A DNA stretch of 64,000 nucleotides from Tubulanus polymorphus (Eukaryota > Nemertea > Palaeonemertea > Tubulaniformes > Tubulanidae): assembly GCF_964204645.1 (NCBI RefSeq), contig NC_134027.1, positions 12,326,485 to 12,390,484 of the forward strand, read 5' to 3'. Numbering within the stretch: position 1 is the first letter of the stretch; each line of letters begins with the position of its first letter. Position numbers and translations under genes: made by a program. This document shows positions 1-11,654 of this stretch, one piece after another. The notes beneath the pieces are model-generated. The model was not told the DNA's origin, ran no database searches, and worked only from the letters and a program-made list of their open reading frames with translations.

Positions 1-645
1 TTTCGATAAACAATTGGTCGTTAGGAATCATTATCAGACGGTCGTCACGCTACTATATAAAAGAACAAGGGATGAAACGCCTTCAGAGTTGTGCCAGCCA
101 GAAAGTTGGGACAGTCACGTGACTTAACGCTTCTTATTTGACTGAACGCGAACCTGAAGCATATAAGATGGAAACTATGATACGAAAAATATTTGAGAAT
201 AACTTACATTCAAATGCATTTTTTTACTATGAATTATATATTTCGTCATAATTTATTACTTATAAGTTATTTATTTCATATGAATCATAATCTGACAATT
301 GATATCGGTCTGTGAATATGTTAACTTTTCGTGTTGAAGTTTTAAATGCGATGACGTCATCAGAATGTCACGTGACTGTCCCAACTTTCTGGCTGAAAAT
401 TTAAGTACAGCGGAGGCCTGGCGTTTCATCCCTTGTGATTTTATATAGTAAAGCGTGACGACCGTCTGATAATGATTCTTAACGACCAATTGTTTATCAG
501 AACTTTATAGCGGATAAATAAACAATATAAACACAAGGTATTTCCGTGATATTTTGAATTTATTCGCAGTTCATATTTAGCGCCATTCTCGCGAGATTAT
601 CAACAACCCGGAAATAAAATCCAAGCCCATCGCCAAACCCCTGTG
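1..645 (-). mobile_element. hAT-like MITE, copy A (cut by window start)
   Basis: This is the reverse complement of the complete copy at 22173-22963. The long terminal inverted repeat ends at 641-645 in CTGTG, and the asymmetric middle (about 150-330) runs in the opposite direction to copy B. The left terminus lies outside the window. The open frame at 271-489 is a chance frame inside the inverted repeat and recurs in copy B. The 8-bp target duplication seen at copy B supports a hAT-type assignment. I see no transposase. Confidence 0.75.
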
Positions 646-1109
646 GGGTGAACCACTGCCCAGGACGATCGTCACCAGTCGACTGGAGTGGGTGGGTGGG
701 TGAAGATGGGGTTTGACTAAAAAGAACTGGTCAACTAAAAAATAAAACGATTAGGCCTACCTGATTGAAAATACTCATGAACGATCGCCTGGCGAAGCTA
801 ACCACCGAGAACAGAGACGCTGACATGAACTATTTATTCGAGATGATCTAACCAGCTGGTTAGGTGATTTACGTAACTTCGTTTGTTTATTTATGTTCTC
901 AATGTCACGTGTAAATTTTATATAAGAAATGCCTACCGTACACTGCTGCCACCTGCTCAAGCGAGCTGAATAATGAGAAATAATTGAGGAATTGGCCTCT
1001 ACTCCGGAACAATGGGCAGAGACAGTTAAATTATATTTTCTACGAGTGGTCATCAATGAGAGCGGAGTCCACTGAACCCTAACAGTTTAGTTATGTGACA
1101 TACACATAA
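646..1109. other. gene-free stretch, short GGGT run
   Basis: There is no supported gene here. A short (GGGT)n tract lies near 691-705. The open frame at 775-1056 resembles no family I recognise and has ordinary non-coding composition. Confidence 0.5.
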
Positions 1110-1849
1110 TATGTAATAGATGAAATCTAAGTGACGGACGCCTCGTCACAGCTTGATTCAATTTTTCATAGTAAGAAATGATAGCGATTGGGGAAAACAA
1201 CCTCAAGTACGGGGTAACGAAGTCGAAAACACTCAAAATATTGTCAGTGACAAGGAACACACTTCAAATGTTGTTAATGAAACTGGAAAGAGAATCAACT
1301 CCAATATTTCATATTGAAATTGTACTGTAGTTGAACCCAAAGCAATGAATTAATGAAGAAATTAAATCAACTTAGTCAAAACTTGGAAAATTTAAAATTA
1401 ACATTATGAGTTTTCCGGTTTGCTCGGCTACCCGTACTGGCGGGGTAGTCTAGAGAGGCTTATGAAAACTCCGGTTTGCTGAACCACCCCTCTTTGCGGG
1501 GATGCGGTATGATGTTTGATCTGACAGTTTCAAGTGGTTAATGGCTGTTTCAAGTGCTTACAACGATGCTTATTACTTCGTGGTACATGGTGGTTTAAAA
1601 AAAGATTTCATAATAATACGCTCACCGCGTGGGCTTCGTAGAAAGACCACTACCTGTGACCTTCCCAAATTTTAGTTGTCCTGTCCGATTTGGTTTCATC
1701 CAATTGAGAGACTGCCTTTTCCAGTTAGGGCATTTTTGGATCACGTCACTCCAGGAAATGACTTAACGCTTTTGGGCCCCTTCGTCGGTTCCACATGTTC
1801 TATTTGAGCTATAGACCACAATGGTGACACCATGATGGTCAGTAACTGA

Positions 1850-2210
1850 CCAATTGAGATATCCCCGAGTCTGACCACTTGACTTCGAATTTCGGAAATT
1901 TATCATGTAGCCTAATGTTTGTTTTCAAACCTCTAAGGAATCATCATTGCAAATTCATCACTGACCATCACTGACCACCAATGACCAATTCAAACTTCTC
2001 GAATATGAAAACGATATACCGCGTTATGGTGTCAAACTAGAAAGGATTCGCCATTGAAAATTCATAAATTGACCATCACTGACCACCACTGACCAATTGA
2101 AACTTCTTGAAAGAACGATATACCGGTACCGCTTTTGGTGTGAAACTAGAAAGGATTCGCCATTAAAATTCATTAATTGACCATCACTGACCACCAGTGA
2201 AACTTCTCAA
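1850..2210 (+). repeat. left subterminal tandem repeats of element Y
   Basis: A unit of roughly 105 bp recurs about three times. Each unit contains 'actagaaaggattcgcc', 'attgaccatcactgacca' and an 'aacttct' segment. The TGACCATCACTGACCACC motif clusters near 1970, 2070 and 2180. The same motif appears inverted (TGGTCAGTACTGGTCA) at the other end of the element, as expected for subterminal protein-binding repeats of a DNA transposon. Confidence 0.65.
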
Positions 2211-2439
2211 ATATCGTGGTCGAATTCGAAAGTGCTTGTCGTCGTATTGCTATTTCTAGAAACCAGCAGAAAGTTTTGCTACTGTTTTTGAATGGCGTTG
2301 ACATGATGGAAATTTATTATACCCATAAATGGGTTACACATCTGGATCACAGCACCTCACTTGCCGCAGTGCTTTATTTTCCCTGCATAGTAATGCTAAT
2401 ACATAAACTTATTTACTACTTGACTCGAATCATCTGAAC

Positions 2440-5400
2440 AGTACTGCGTTTGAAAACTCAACGAATAGAAAATGTTTGCGGGATGCGCCTACGAATAAGT
2501 TATAATAAGATTAATTAATCGATGCATGAAAAACAATTAAATCACAAGGTGACTAACACCCGTCTTTCAACCAATCTGCGCGATACCAATTAATTAAATC
2601 ATTAAACGCGTTGGGTTCCTAATATTTGAAATCATGTGATACAATAGTTGTTCTTTAGACTTGGCCACTTTCATTTCAGAAAACCGCGTACTAGACCAGT
2701 GGTCACCGAGGCATTAACCATTCCTTCAAGTTTTGAAAATTCGATGGTAACGCGGATTCTTCGCCTCTAAAAACTTTTTCGTTAATAGTTTTCTTTATAT
2801 TAAAAGTGTTCATAGGAATTGAAATTTGAAGCGATATCAGTCACAGCTGTAACCCTTTTTCATTGTCAGTTCTTTTTTGGAATTCAAGTAGATTAGTGAA
2901 AATATCAATGATGAAGTTCACTTATTATATCAAGTACCGTTTTTACTGTCGCATGCGAGTCGAAACAAAAAGATCTATCCAACTGCATATGTTCGGGTAT
3001 AACCTGTGATATCCTTCAGTATGTTATGAATATCTTTAAAAATTTGTGTTCTAGTGTAATACCCGAAGGTTTAACTATCGGACACATAAAAGATTCGCCA
3101 TAATCAAAGTTTTTAAGAAAATCTTTCTTCGAGAAAGAAAGATCTTTAAAAGAACGATTGGCGTCAAACTAATCCATAATGGACTGTTGTGAATTTATTG
3201 AATAATCCACCTGAGAAATTTTAAGATTTCGAAGCGAAATTTATTCATATAAATCAAAAATGCATAAATAACTTGACGTTATTTGCGGGTCTCATGAAAC
3301 ACTTTCGTGCGCTCTTTTTAAATCTAAAATAGCATAAATACATGCGTGTTTCGTTATAAACAAGGTTAAATTCCAAACGCACATGAAATATGGAGCCTGT
3401 ATCTCACACGATATACACATCTTGAATTTTCTCTACGTAGGCCCTTTCCAAATGGGAATTGTTCAGTTTTTTAACGGCCGACATTCAGAGGCACCTAAAA
3501 AACCGGTTGTATAGCACTTGAGATTTTCAGTGTAGGGCACATCTCACATCGACTCGGCTCGCGGTCGGTTGTTTAATGGGAACACATCTGGTTGTTACTA
3601 GTTTAACAGTTGACGAATTCAGAAAACTTTTTTCAAATGTCTTTGATAACTTTTTAAACATAGTATTCCTCTTAATTACATTTCCCTGATTCCAAAGATG
3701 TTTTTTCATGAAAATTGCTCCAGTTATAACGGATTTAAACATACATGTAAAATGATTATTTTTAAAATATTCAATTTTCTCCGATTATGAAGAAATTCTG
3801 ACACAATATCATCTCCACTCGACACATAATTTTACTTCGGCGCCTTTGAAGGGAGTGTCACTTTTTGTTGAGTTCATATTTAGTCAATAAAGAAGATATG
3901 CCTGATTCCTTTTTACAATTCAGATTTCGACGGATATCATCAAATTACTAGAAAGGGACAGCAGCTTTCGGTCATCCGCAAAAAAATACCTAAAATGCTC
4001 TCCTAGGGTTATGGAAAAACATGTCACGAAACATACGGAAAATCCTTTGTTTGGTAGACTGAAATTATTGAACTCTTAAATAGCAACATTCAGAGAAACA
4101 AAAACATAAGAATATATTCTCGCCCACCCTTTGAAAAAAAACGTGATTTCAATTGAAGATGACACGTAGCCTCATATCAAATGATATGAACGCAACAGAG
4201 CCTATTCATTCTCTTTACGAGGATGGGTCTCCACATTAATAGGATACGATACGAGATTCGTGGGTACGAATGATGAATACAACTGATAAAGCGCCAATAT
4301 CACTGATTCTTGCACATAAAGGTGTTTTAGAGTAATCTAGTTAACAGGTGTGTTTTAGGAGTATTTTGAATTTAAACTCAAATTTGGGTTCATGACGAAT
4401 ATTGAGCATTCTAGGGCTGGAGCAAGAAACGTGTGGGATCGTCCGCCAATGGTATCACCAAAGAAATAATAAGGAGCCAGTCCGTGGTGGCTATTGAAAG
4501 CGACGACCGCATGTGAATGCATTGATTGAATGACATCTCAAAAGTCAGATTTTATAAAATTGAAGATGATATATGGATAGGTTATTCAATATATACTGGT
4601 AAAAATGATGCCCGATATGTGACATAAATGTTCAATTAAAAAGTAGAAACCGAATCCATACTTCAGTCTGATATTGTTATAACATCAAACAGTCAAATTT
4701 AATCCTTTGTTAGATTGGTAGCCAGTGTAGATGAGCAAGAATAGTGGTCCCTAATTTTAATGTGGACTGTTCAACAAGTTGGAGTTTGTGACGAGATGAA
4801 TGAGTTTAAAATGGAGTGGAATTTAGATAATACTGTTTGAATGTCTATTACTCAATCTTTTTATTGATCATAAAAAATTGTGGTAAAATATTTGACTCTA
4901 GGGTTGGTTTTAGATTGTATCTCTCCACCCCAGAGGTAATCACGGATATTGGACTACACAAAATTCCTTGTGTACAGCTCAACTTTTTAAATCCCTGGAA
5001 AAGCTCGCCACGGATATATCTCAGTAATGATTAATTTTCCCACAAATTCTCCCCTTCGAAAAACCTAAACAACCAATGTACGCTTGCTCTAAGTTTGCCA
5101 ATGCACTATTGTTACCTTTTCTAGCTATTTGCACTAGCTGTTTGTCGCAAATAGATTGCATCCTCTATTACAGGAGTAAAGGATACAGCTCTGGGACCCG
5201 TTTCTCAAAAGATAGTTTAAATTAACCATCATCCAATATGATACATGACTAAATACATTGAAAAAGATCAACTATGTACACATTTCAAATTTCAAACCAT
5301 GTTTTATCATTAGAAAATTACGACACAACGTTCGATCTCTCACTAGAGATAATCTTTTTGAATTTGTACACTGAGTTTTCGTACCGTATTATCGTATTTT

Positions 5401-6600
5401 CAATTCTCTGCTTTTGAGTCAACAAGTACAAAGTTATCTTAGCAATGAAAATTTAATTGTCATTATAAATGTTAACTAACCACTGGTAAACTTACTAACT
5501 TTTGGCAACTGACCTTAGATCGTGGAATGGTCTCAGGTGGCCTGCTGATCCCCTCTTTATTTATACTACTGAAGAAATATACAGTATAAGACGTAAAAAG
5601 TATATGAACATATTATTTATCTTTATATCGCGATAATTCGTGTACGTATGATTGAAAAACGATATTCTATCGAATCTCATGGTACTTATGATTATTGTGT
5701 ATTAGCAACCCTCCACGGATACGAAGCAGCCTAAGTTTACATCCTACCAAAATTATCCTCGGAACTCGCAGCATTATTTCAAGGGTCGGTCTTAGAAAAT
5801 ATACGAAGGACGTGTTCACAGGTTAACGAGGCCAAAAATCTTCCCCAAAATTTCAAATTTTTACAAGCAAAGATAATATACTTCATGCTTTTGGTGCAAA
5901 AAAATACATGTCCACAAAATGCAAATTGTGTTTTCAAAGTAAACGATTGAGTGTGGAATTGTTTCGAATTCAAGGTTTTCCCATTAACACTCCGGTTTTT
6001 TCAATAAGATAAGTCAAACTATTGTTGTGATGGCCAGTTGAATACTTCATCATTATATTGAAAGATATTTTATACTTAATGCATATTTTCTTAGGACTTA
6101 CAGCTTTCTCTATTGGTTAGCGTTGTGATCACTCAAAATTAACCATAAGTTTGAATTCTCACTGATCTACTACATCTCTATAACAAAAATATATTTCATA
6201 TCAGGCAATTAGCTTTGATCTGTGGTCAGTGGACAGCAGCTACGAAACATTTAAAACTACTACATTATCATTCCATCTATTCATGTATATATAATATGAT
6301 ATGATATCTTCTTTGTTCAGTTTAAAAGTCTTGATCGTAAAAGTTTGACAAGTCTCGCATGTTGGTACCGATACGCACGTTCACGCGAGTGAAATGTGCA
6401 CGTTACAGGCTCAAATGCGCACGTTACAATTACAAATGGAAACGTTGTTCGTTCAAAACCCTACGTAAAAATCTTATGCATTTTAGCGGAATTTCAAAGT
6501 TAGCTCGCTACCTACAACAAAAATCGGACAAGACTTTTTCAAGCGACAAATTTAAATGTAAGAGCTAGTAGTACCAACGAAGGATTCACTAAACATATAA
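2440..6600. other. interior of element Y, no gene seen
   Basis: This is AT-rich DNA without a convincing coding region on either strand. A small hairpin (ATCTTTCTT, CGAG, AAAGAAAGAT) lies at about 3118-3148. Nothing else is interpretable by eye. Confidence 0.5.
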
Positions 6601-6604
6601 ATTA

Positions 6605-6890
6605 CTTATGGGGGTTCTGGTTAGCACTGGTAACTGGTCAGTACTGGTCAAGCATTGGTCAGTTAAACAATTTTTAGATTAATGCCCACATCATATCTAG
6701 TTATTTGACACCAAACAACTTAATTGTTTGCAAACAAATAATTTACTATATGGTCAGTACTGGTCATGCATTGGTCAGTTAAAAGACCATGGTCCACGCC
6801 ACATTTGTTACCAAACATGATTGGATTGTGTCGTTTCGAAAATTTATCTGTTGGGCAATTTGTGGTCAGCCCTGGTTCGTTAGGTTCTTA
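6605..6890 (-). repeat. right subterminal repeats of element Y
   Basis: Repeats of the type TGGTCAGTACTGGTCA followed by GCATTGGTCAGTTAA occur at about 6640 and 6750, with a degenerate copy near 6865. They are inverted relative to the TGACCA repeats at 1850-2210. Confidence 0.65.
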
Positions 6891-7316
6891 TTTTGCGGGC
6901 ATTTTATCTCGAACCACCGAAAGACCGAATCACTAATTAATTCACCAGATCGTTAATTGCTGAAAATGAAGATTAGTGTTTAACTAATAGTCCTTGTCTG
7001 AACAAAATGTCTCTAGTATGGGTCCTATGGAATCATGTCCTTAACTGTACACCGTACTGTATATTTGTACTGTATCTTTTTATGTTCACTACTACCGTAA
7101 TTGACTATGATATTTTCAAGTGGTCTTAAGTACCGCTAATAGCCGAAAGTCGTTGATTTATGTGAAATTTACATACAGCGCCACCCGTTGATAGTAAAAC
7201 TAACCCGAGCAATACGGGTGTTAAATAGATACGCTAGCAAACCGGCATTCTCATAATGTGCTCGAGTTAAGGGGTGGGAAGAAAGAAGATGAAACTGTAA
7301 CTCTGTAACTGTAAGT

Positions 7317-7380
7317 TTTGATTCATTTCTGAAATTTGGGCTTGATATATTATAAGCCCAAATTTCAGAAATGAATCAAA
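7317..7380. repeat. perfect 27-bp hairpin
   Basis: The arms 7317-7343 and 7354-7380 are perfect reverse complements (the left arm ends GAAATTTGGGCTT) around a 10-nt loop GATATATTAT. The matching place in X copy 2 (about 14520-14575) keeps only scattered pieces of one arm, so the inverted duplication is private to copy 1. Confidence 0.85.
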
Positions 7381-7734
7381 CCTCATAATTCTTTAATCTT
7401 ATATTATAAGATCAAATGAAATTTAATATTTTAATTTTTGTGAGAAAAAAAATTTCTTATAAATCAGGTCTCGGTACCACTGTCTACTAAAAAGATTATT
7501 CTTTCGATTTAGTAGATAAAGTGTCATTTTTTAATGGTTTAAAACTCTTTGTGAAACCATAATGTAACCAATGATTTCGGTGGGAACTGAGAGGGGTTTT
7601 TGCAATATTGAAGAATTTTGACCTGGTAGAATTTAGAAATTAGCTCCATTTGGAAATAAAAGGAAGATGAGAGAAGATTACAACGCATTTCTATGGAAGC
7701 CCCTAGGTGACATACGAGAAAGTTTTTTCACAAT

Positions 7735-8070
7735 TTCGACTTAGCCTATTAAGTCGAATTTCGACATAATAAGTCGAATTTCGACTTAATAAGTCGAAAT
7801 TCGACATAACAAGTCGAATTTCGTGTTAATTAAGTCGAATTTCGAGTTAATTAAGTCGAATTTCGAGTTTTATTTTCATGTCGAATTTCGACTTATTAAG
7901 TCGAAATCCGACTTAATTAACACGAAATTCGACTTATTAAGTCGAAATTCGACTTAATTAACACGAAATTCGACTTATTATGTCGAAATTCGACTTATTA
8001 AGTCGGAATTCTACTTATTAACTCGAAATTCGACTTATTATGTCGAAATTCGACTTAATAAGTCGAAATT
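7735..8070. repeat. array of TTCGACTTATTAAGTCGAA palindromes, left block
   Basis: An approximately 20-bp motif, itself a palindrome (TTCGACTTATTAAGTCGAA and close variants such as TTCGACATAATAAGTCGAA), is repeated head to tail over about 335 bp. The block can therefore fold in many registers. It is the interior of the palindromic MITE. Confidence 0.85.
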
Positions 8071-8166
8071 ATGAAAAAAATTATCTCATATGTCACCTAG
8101 GGGCTACCGTACCTGGGACATATGAGATGATCACGATAGGTAGAACACAATATCCGTGTTGACGCG

Positions 8167-8222
8167 ATGAGGAGAGAATCCCACAATGATAATAAAAAGT
8201 CCGAAAATGAAACTTCGAGATA
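8167..8222 (-). repeat. inverted copy of the Penelope-like 3' tail
   Basis: It is the reverse complement of 12014-12069, from ATGAGGAGAGAATCCCAC through to CTTCGAGATA. It joins the long inverted arm at 8221 with 2-3 bases of overlap, so the junction shows microhomology. Confidence 0.85.
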
Positions 8223-9404
8223 TATGTGGGTACTACGAAGTGTCTTCTTAACCGATTCTGACTAGCTGACAAAGTCAGAAACAAGAAAATTAACTTTAAT
8301 AAATTATTTGACGCCTGCGAAAAAATGTAGAATTTCTGGGATAAGCTAATGTGGAATTGCAAATTTGAAATCGAAGTTTTAAGAAATTTGGGGAATTATG
8401 AGATTTGGCGATTGGGTAGATGATACAGTCTTCGACTGGTCTAATTAAAAAAAAAAAATTGTCAACTTGTGACCGACTTCGATTCACTTTTGCTCTAAGC
8501 TGATCTGCAACTTCATTGCCTCCATGGTTGAAGAAAGAGCTCTTCTGATGTCTGCTTCATCATGACTTCGAGCATATCGTGTAGCCAGCCGGCCCGGTCC
8601 CGGTTGGGTTTGGCTGTCACTCGATCCTAGACTTGAGTCTGGGTTGAAGTAGACATCGTCATTTAAATAACTTATTCATGTTATTCTGTATGAATTTCCC
8701 ATGTGTCTTGTATTTTGTATTTTCTTATTCTAAAATTTGTAACTTTATTGAATTTGGGAATTTCATCCCGGAATTTCAATGTAATAAGGATCAATAAAGT
8801 ATTGAATTGAATTGTCACCTTATACACATGCCATCAGTGGACACGGAGCCGTATATGACAGCTATGCTATTATAGATTGTTAATCTCATGAAACCTGCAT
8901 ACCCCTAATATCGAACATATTTTCTAAAACATTTGAAAATTGAAATTATTTGTTTACATAGACCGCTTGACCGATGAAATTCACGCCGGCCCTACTCAGA
9001 TCGTAGATAGCTTCGTCATTCCACTAGCATCCCCATGTCAGGGTCTGACTTTTATATCAGACTTCCAAATCGTGTATACATCCGCCATTTAACCGAATAA
9101 TCCGATTTACTTATCATTTCTATTTATGCCTGCCGCTCCTGATATAATCATACATCCTTTACTATTACAATACGTCTTATCATGATATTCAATGCAATAT
9201 AACATTTCAACGTTCAAATAGAGGTCATTATATAATCACAGGGAGCCATTCTACATCTTTATCAATAATATTTTGCCAAATAGCTTGTACACATAAACCT
9301 GTGACGTTTTGCACATCGATTTACGGTTGTCGTTTGTAAAATGACGCTGAATGGTCATTGTTTAGGTTTCATAATGGTAACGTTTTATAAGACGTCAAAA
9401 AATG
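8221..9404 (-). repeat. left arm of a 1.18-kb inverted repeat
   Basis: It is nearly identical to the reverse complement of 12897-14084; I saw only scattered substitutions and a few small indels (for example near 8968). Its outer 60 bases match the X host sequence also present at 16430-16500, so this arm carries X-derived DNA plus a repeat that had inserted into X. That inserted part ends on the plus strand in 'caataaagtattgaattg', the look of a non-LTR retrotransposon 3' tail. A diverged relative lies at 34216-34520. The homology to the right arm stops at the ATG of the Penelope-like frame. Confidence 0.85.
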
Positions 9405-11654
9405 TCTGTTCGTAAAAACAATTGTTTTTGGATTTGGAAATACGACTCCAGCTCTGCGTTTCCACCCGAAGCTAACAAGCAACTCAAATTCGCTATAGAT
9501 CGTGCTAAGGAAGACTGTAACTATCAGTTCTACAAATTCCGTCAATCTCAAAATTATTTGAAGTCACACGTACCGGACCTATTCCTCTGGAAATCGCTCT
9601 CCACTATTGTTCAAGGCTCTGGAAAATATCATCAGCACAGAAAGTCCGTGGATCTTACCAACCAACTGAATAAACTCATTGATTCCAGCCCTTGGACTAG
9701 ATTTAGCAACACCGAAAACATAGTAAATTTGTCTTCAACCACGTTATCTTCTACTCAGTGTCAACTTCTCGGCTACGGTTTGAATTTTTCTCTTCCTCAT
9801 CAAGATAAACATGTTTTAGACTTTGTCACCCAATTGGAATATCGCAAATCATCTCCGAACAGTTTGGACTATAACTTTATATTCATGAATCTACAGGCTA
9901 TATGCGATCAACTCAGGAACCTTTTTGAATATCTACCTCGTCGATTTCGGCTCGCCCTCCAAGAACTACGGAAGTTAAAGACTATTAAAATATCTAAGGC
10001 TGATAAAGGTGGCAAGATTGTGATTTTAGATCTGGATAATTATAATGTTAAAATGCAATCTCTCTTGGATAATCCTGGTGTTTATAAGAAACTTAAAACG
10101 AATCCTCTTCCTCGTATGCAAGCTAATTTCAACAGAAGTCTTTCGGATATTATTAAACGTTTCCCCTCCGCTAAAGAAACTCTGAATAAGTTCCATTCAC
10201 GTCTTCCCTCTTTACCATATATCTATGGATTGCCTAAAATTCATAAAGATAATGTTCCACTGCGCCCTATAGTCTCCAATTGTAATTCTCCTACATACTG
10301 GTTATCTAAATTTCTCGCGAAACAGTTATCGCCGGTGCTCGGTTCGTTCTCTCCGTCGCACCTTCGCCATAATCAACACTTACTTGAACGTATTAAGAAT
10401 ATTATCCCTGGCAACGACAAATTTATATCATTTGATGTTACTTCCCTTTTTACCAATGTTCCTCTTGGACCTACTCTTGATTTCTTAAAACGCAGATTAC
10501 CATCACTTAACATTAACTTCGGCATTCCTACGGATTGTATCATCGACCTTATCTCTATTTGTACGACGGACTCCTTTTTTGAATTCAACAATTGTTTTTA
10601 CGAACAGACATTCGGTATCGCTATGGGAAATCCTCTTAGTCCTATTCTAGCTAATTTATTCCTAGAACATGTTGAATCTGAAATATTGCCACTTTACACT
10701 GATATTCACCCTAAAATCTGGCTCAGATATGTTGACGATGTTCTGGCTTTGGTTCCCTTTGACTTCAATGTTGATAACTTTCTTATATATTTAAACTCCC
10801 TTTACCCGTCTCTGGCTTTTACGTATGAATGGGAATCTAATAGTAAAATACCTTTTCTGGATGTTTTGATTTTTAACGGTGGATCCTTTTTGAAATTCGC
10901 GGTTTATAGGAAACCTACCAACGCTGAATCCTACCTCCATAACTTCTCTTTTACTTCTCCGGATATTAAACTCGGTTTAGCTCAAGGATTATTTCTTCGC
11001 GCTATGAGAATTTGCGACCCCTCATTTCTACCCGATGAAATTCACCATATTAACCAATCTCTCAAAAAACTTGCCTACCCCGATTTCCTATTGAAAAAAG
11101 CTCTACTTAAAGCTCGTACTACGCATTTTAGAAATAACAACCTTAGAACTCCTACGTTGGCTACCGATAAACAGCCTATCATTGTACCGTATGTACCTTT
11201 CCTCGAGAATTCTAAAGTTTCTCTTCGGTCACTAAATAAACAACTTATCTTTAAATACAATAATAAACTTAGTAACATATTGATTAACAACAAACCGAAA
11301 ACCGAATCCCTAAACTGTGGAATTTATAAAATACCTTGTAAAGTTTGCGACAAAGTATATATAGGAGAAACAGGTCGGAATCTTAATCAACGCATAAAAG
11401 AGCATAAATTAGATGTAAAAAACTTTAAACCTGAAAGCGGAGTTGCTACTCATGTTTTTCAGACTTCACACAATTTTGATTTTGCTAATGCTGAATTAAT
11501 TTACCCTTGCAGCGATAAAACTAGAAGACATATTTTGGAATCTGCATTAATTATTGAAAATTCGAACAACGTTGTAAACCTTAACAATGGTTTTTCACCC
11601 CATAATAAACTTATATCAAAATTCCTCTGTAAACTGGTTAAACTCAACACTTGA
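9402..11654 (+). CDS. Penelope-like reverse transcriptase with GIY-YIG endonuclease
   Basis: This is an intact 750-codon frame, ATG to TGA, within the usual 700-850 aa of the family. Reverse-transcriptase motifs run in order: KADKGGKIVI (about residues 200-209), YGLPKIHK, RPIVS, SFDVTSLFTNVP (first catalytic Asp at 345), GIAMGNPLSPILANLF and LRYVDDVLA (Y443-D446, catalytic pair 445/446), then FLDV and YRKPTNAESYLH. The C-terminus has a Cys-containing linker and GIY (640-642) with YIGETGR (653-659) and an RIKEHK segment, the endonuclease signature of endonuclease-positive Penelope-like elements. Such proteins nick the target and prime cDNA synthesis there. The start codon falls exactly at the junction with the inverted arm, so the native N-terminus could be longer. 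No frameshift or stop is present, which points to a young copy. Confidence 0.95.
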   Translation: MSVRKNNCFWIWKYDSSSAFPPEANKQLKFAIDRAKEDCNYQFYKFRQSQNYLKSHVPDLFLWKSLSTIVQGSGKYHQHRKSVDLTNQLNKLIDSSPWTRFSNTENIVNLSSTTLSSTQCQLLGYGLNFSLPHQDKHVLDFVTQLEYRKSSPNSLDYNFIFMNLQAICDQLRNLFEYLPRRFRLALQELRKLKTIKISKADKGGKIVILDLDNYNVKMQSLLDNPGVYKKLKTNPLPRMQANFNRSLSDIIKRFPSAKETLNKFHSRLPSLPYIYGLPKIHKDNVPLRPIVSNCNSPTYWLSKFLAKQLSPVLGSFSPSHLRHNQHLLERIKNIIPGNDKFISFDVTSLFTNVPLGPTLDFLKRRLPSLNINFGIPTDCIIDLISICTTDSFFEFNNCFYEQTFGIAMGNPLSPILANLFLEHVESEILPLYTDIHPKIWLRYVDDVLALVPFDFNVDNFLIYLNSLYPSLAFTYEWESNSKIPFLDVLIFNGGSFLKFAVYRKPTNAESYLHNFSFTSPDIKLGLAQGLFLRAMRICDPSFLPDEIHHINQSLKKLAYPDFLLKKALLKARTTHFRNNNLRTPTLATDKQPIIVPYVPFLENSKVSLRSLNKQLIFKYNNKLSNILINNKPKTESLNCGIYKIPCKVCDKVYIGETGRNLNQRIKEHKLDVKNFKPESGVATHVFQTSHNFDFANAELIYPCSDKTRRHILESALIIENSNNVVNLNNGFSPHNKLISKFLCKLVKLNT

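Larger units (their letters stand above)
1403..7257. mobile_element. TIR element 'Y', 5.85 kb, no recognisable coding capacity
   Basis: The termini are inverted. The left reads ATTATGAGTTTTCCGGTTTG and the right end, reverse-complemented, reads ATTATGAGAATGCCGGTTTG (17 of 20 matching). Comparison with the uninterrupted X copy 2 shows the element sits inside X; a TA target duplication is possible but not proven. Clusters of TGACCA-type repeats lie near both ends in opposite orientation. The open frames inside (for example 2216-2437, 3527-3742, 4837-5034, 5779-5973, 6359-6568) are short and match nothing I know. The superfamily is not identified. Confidence 0.55.

Noticed and set aside
271-489. 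72-codon frame MVVKNHYQTVV, also at 22329-22547
   Set aside because: It is part of the inverted arm of a MITE and recurs only because the MITE recurs; no domain.
7735-8070. Replication origin or centromere-like satellite
   Set aside because: The array is confined to a MITE with terminal inverted repeats and a target duplication, and is only about 335 bp.
8093-8487. Minus-strand frames of 89 and 63 codons upstream of the Penelope-like gene
   Set aside because: They sit in the inverted arm. They vaguely resemble a degraded retrotransposon C-terminus, but both are broken and no intact gene is present.
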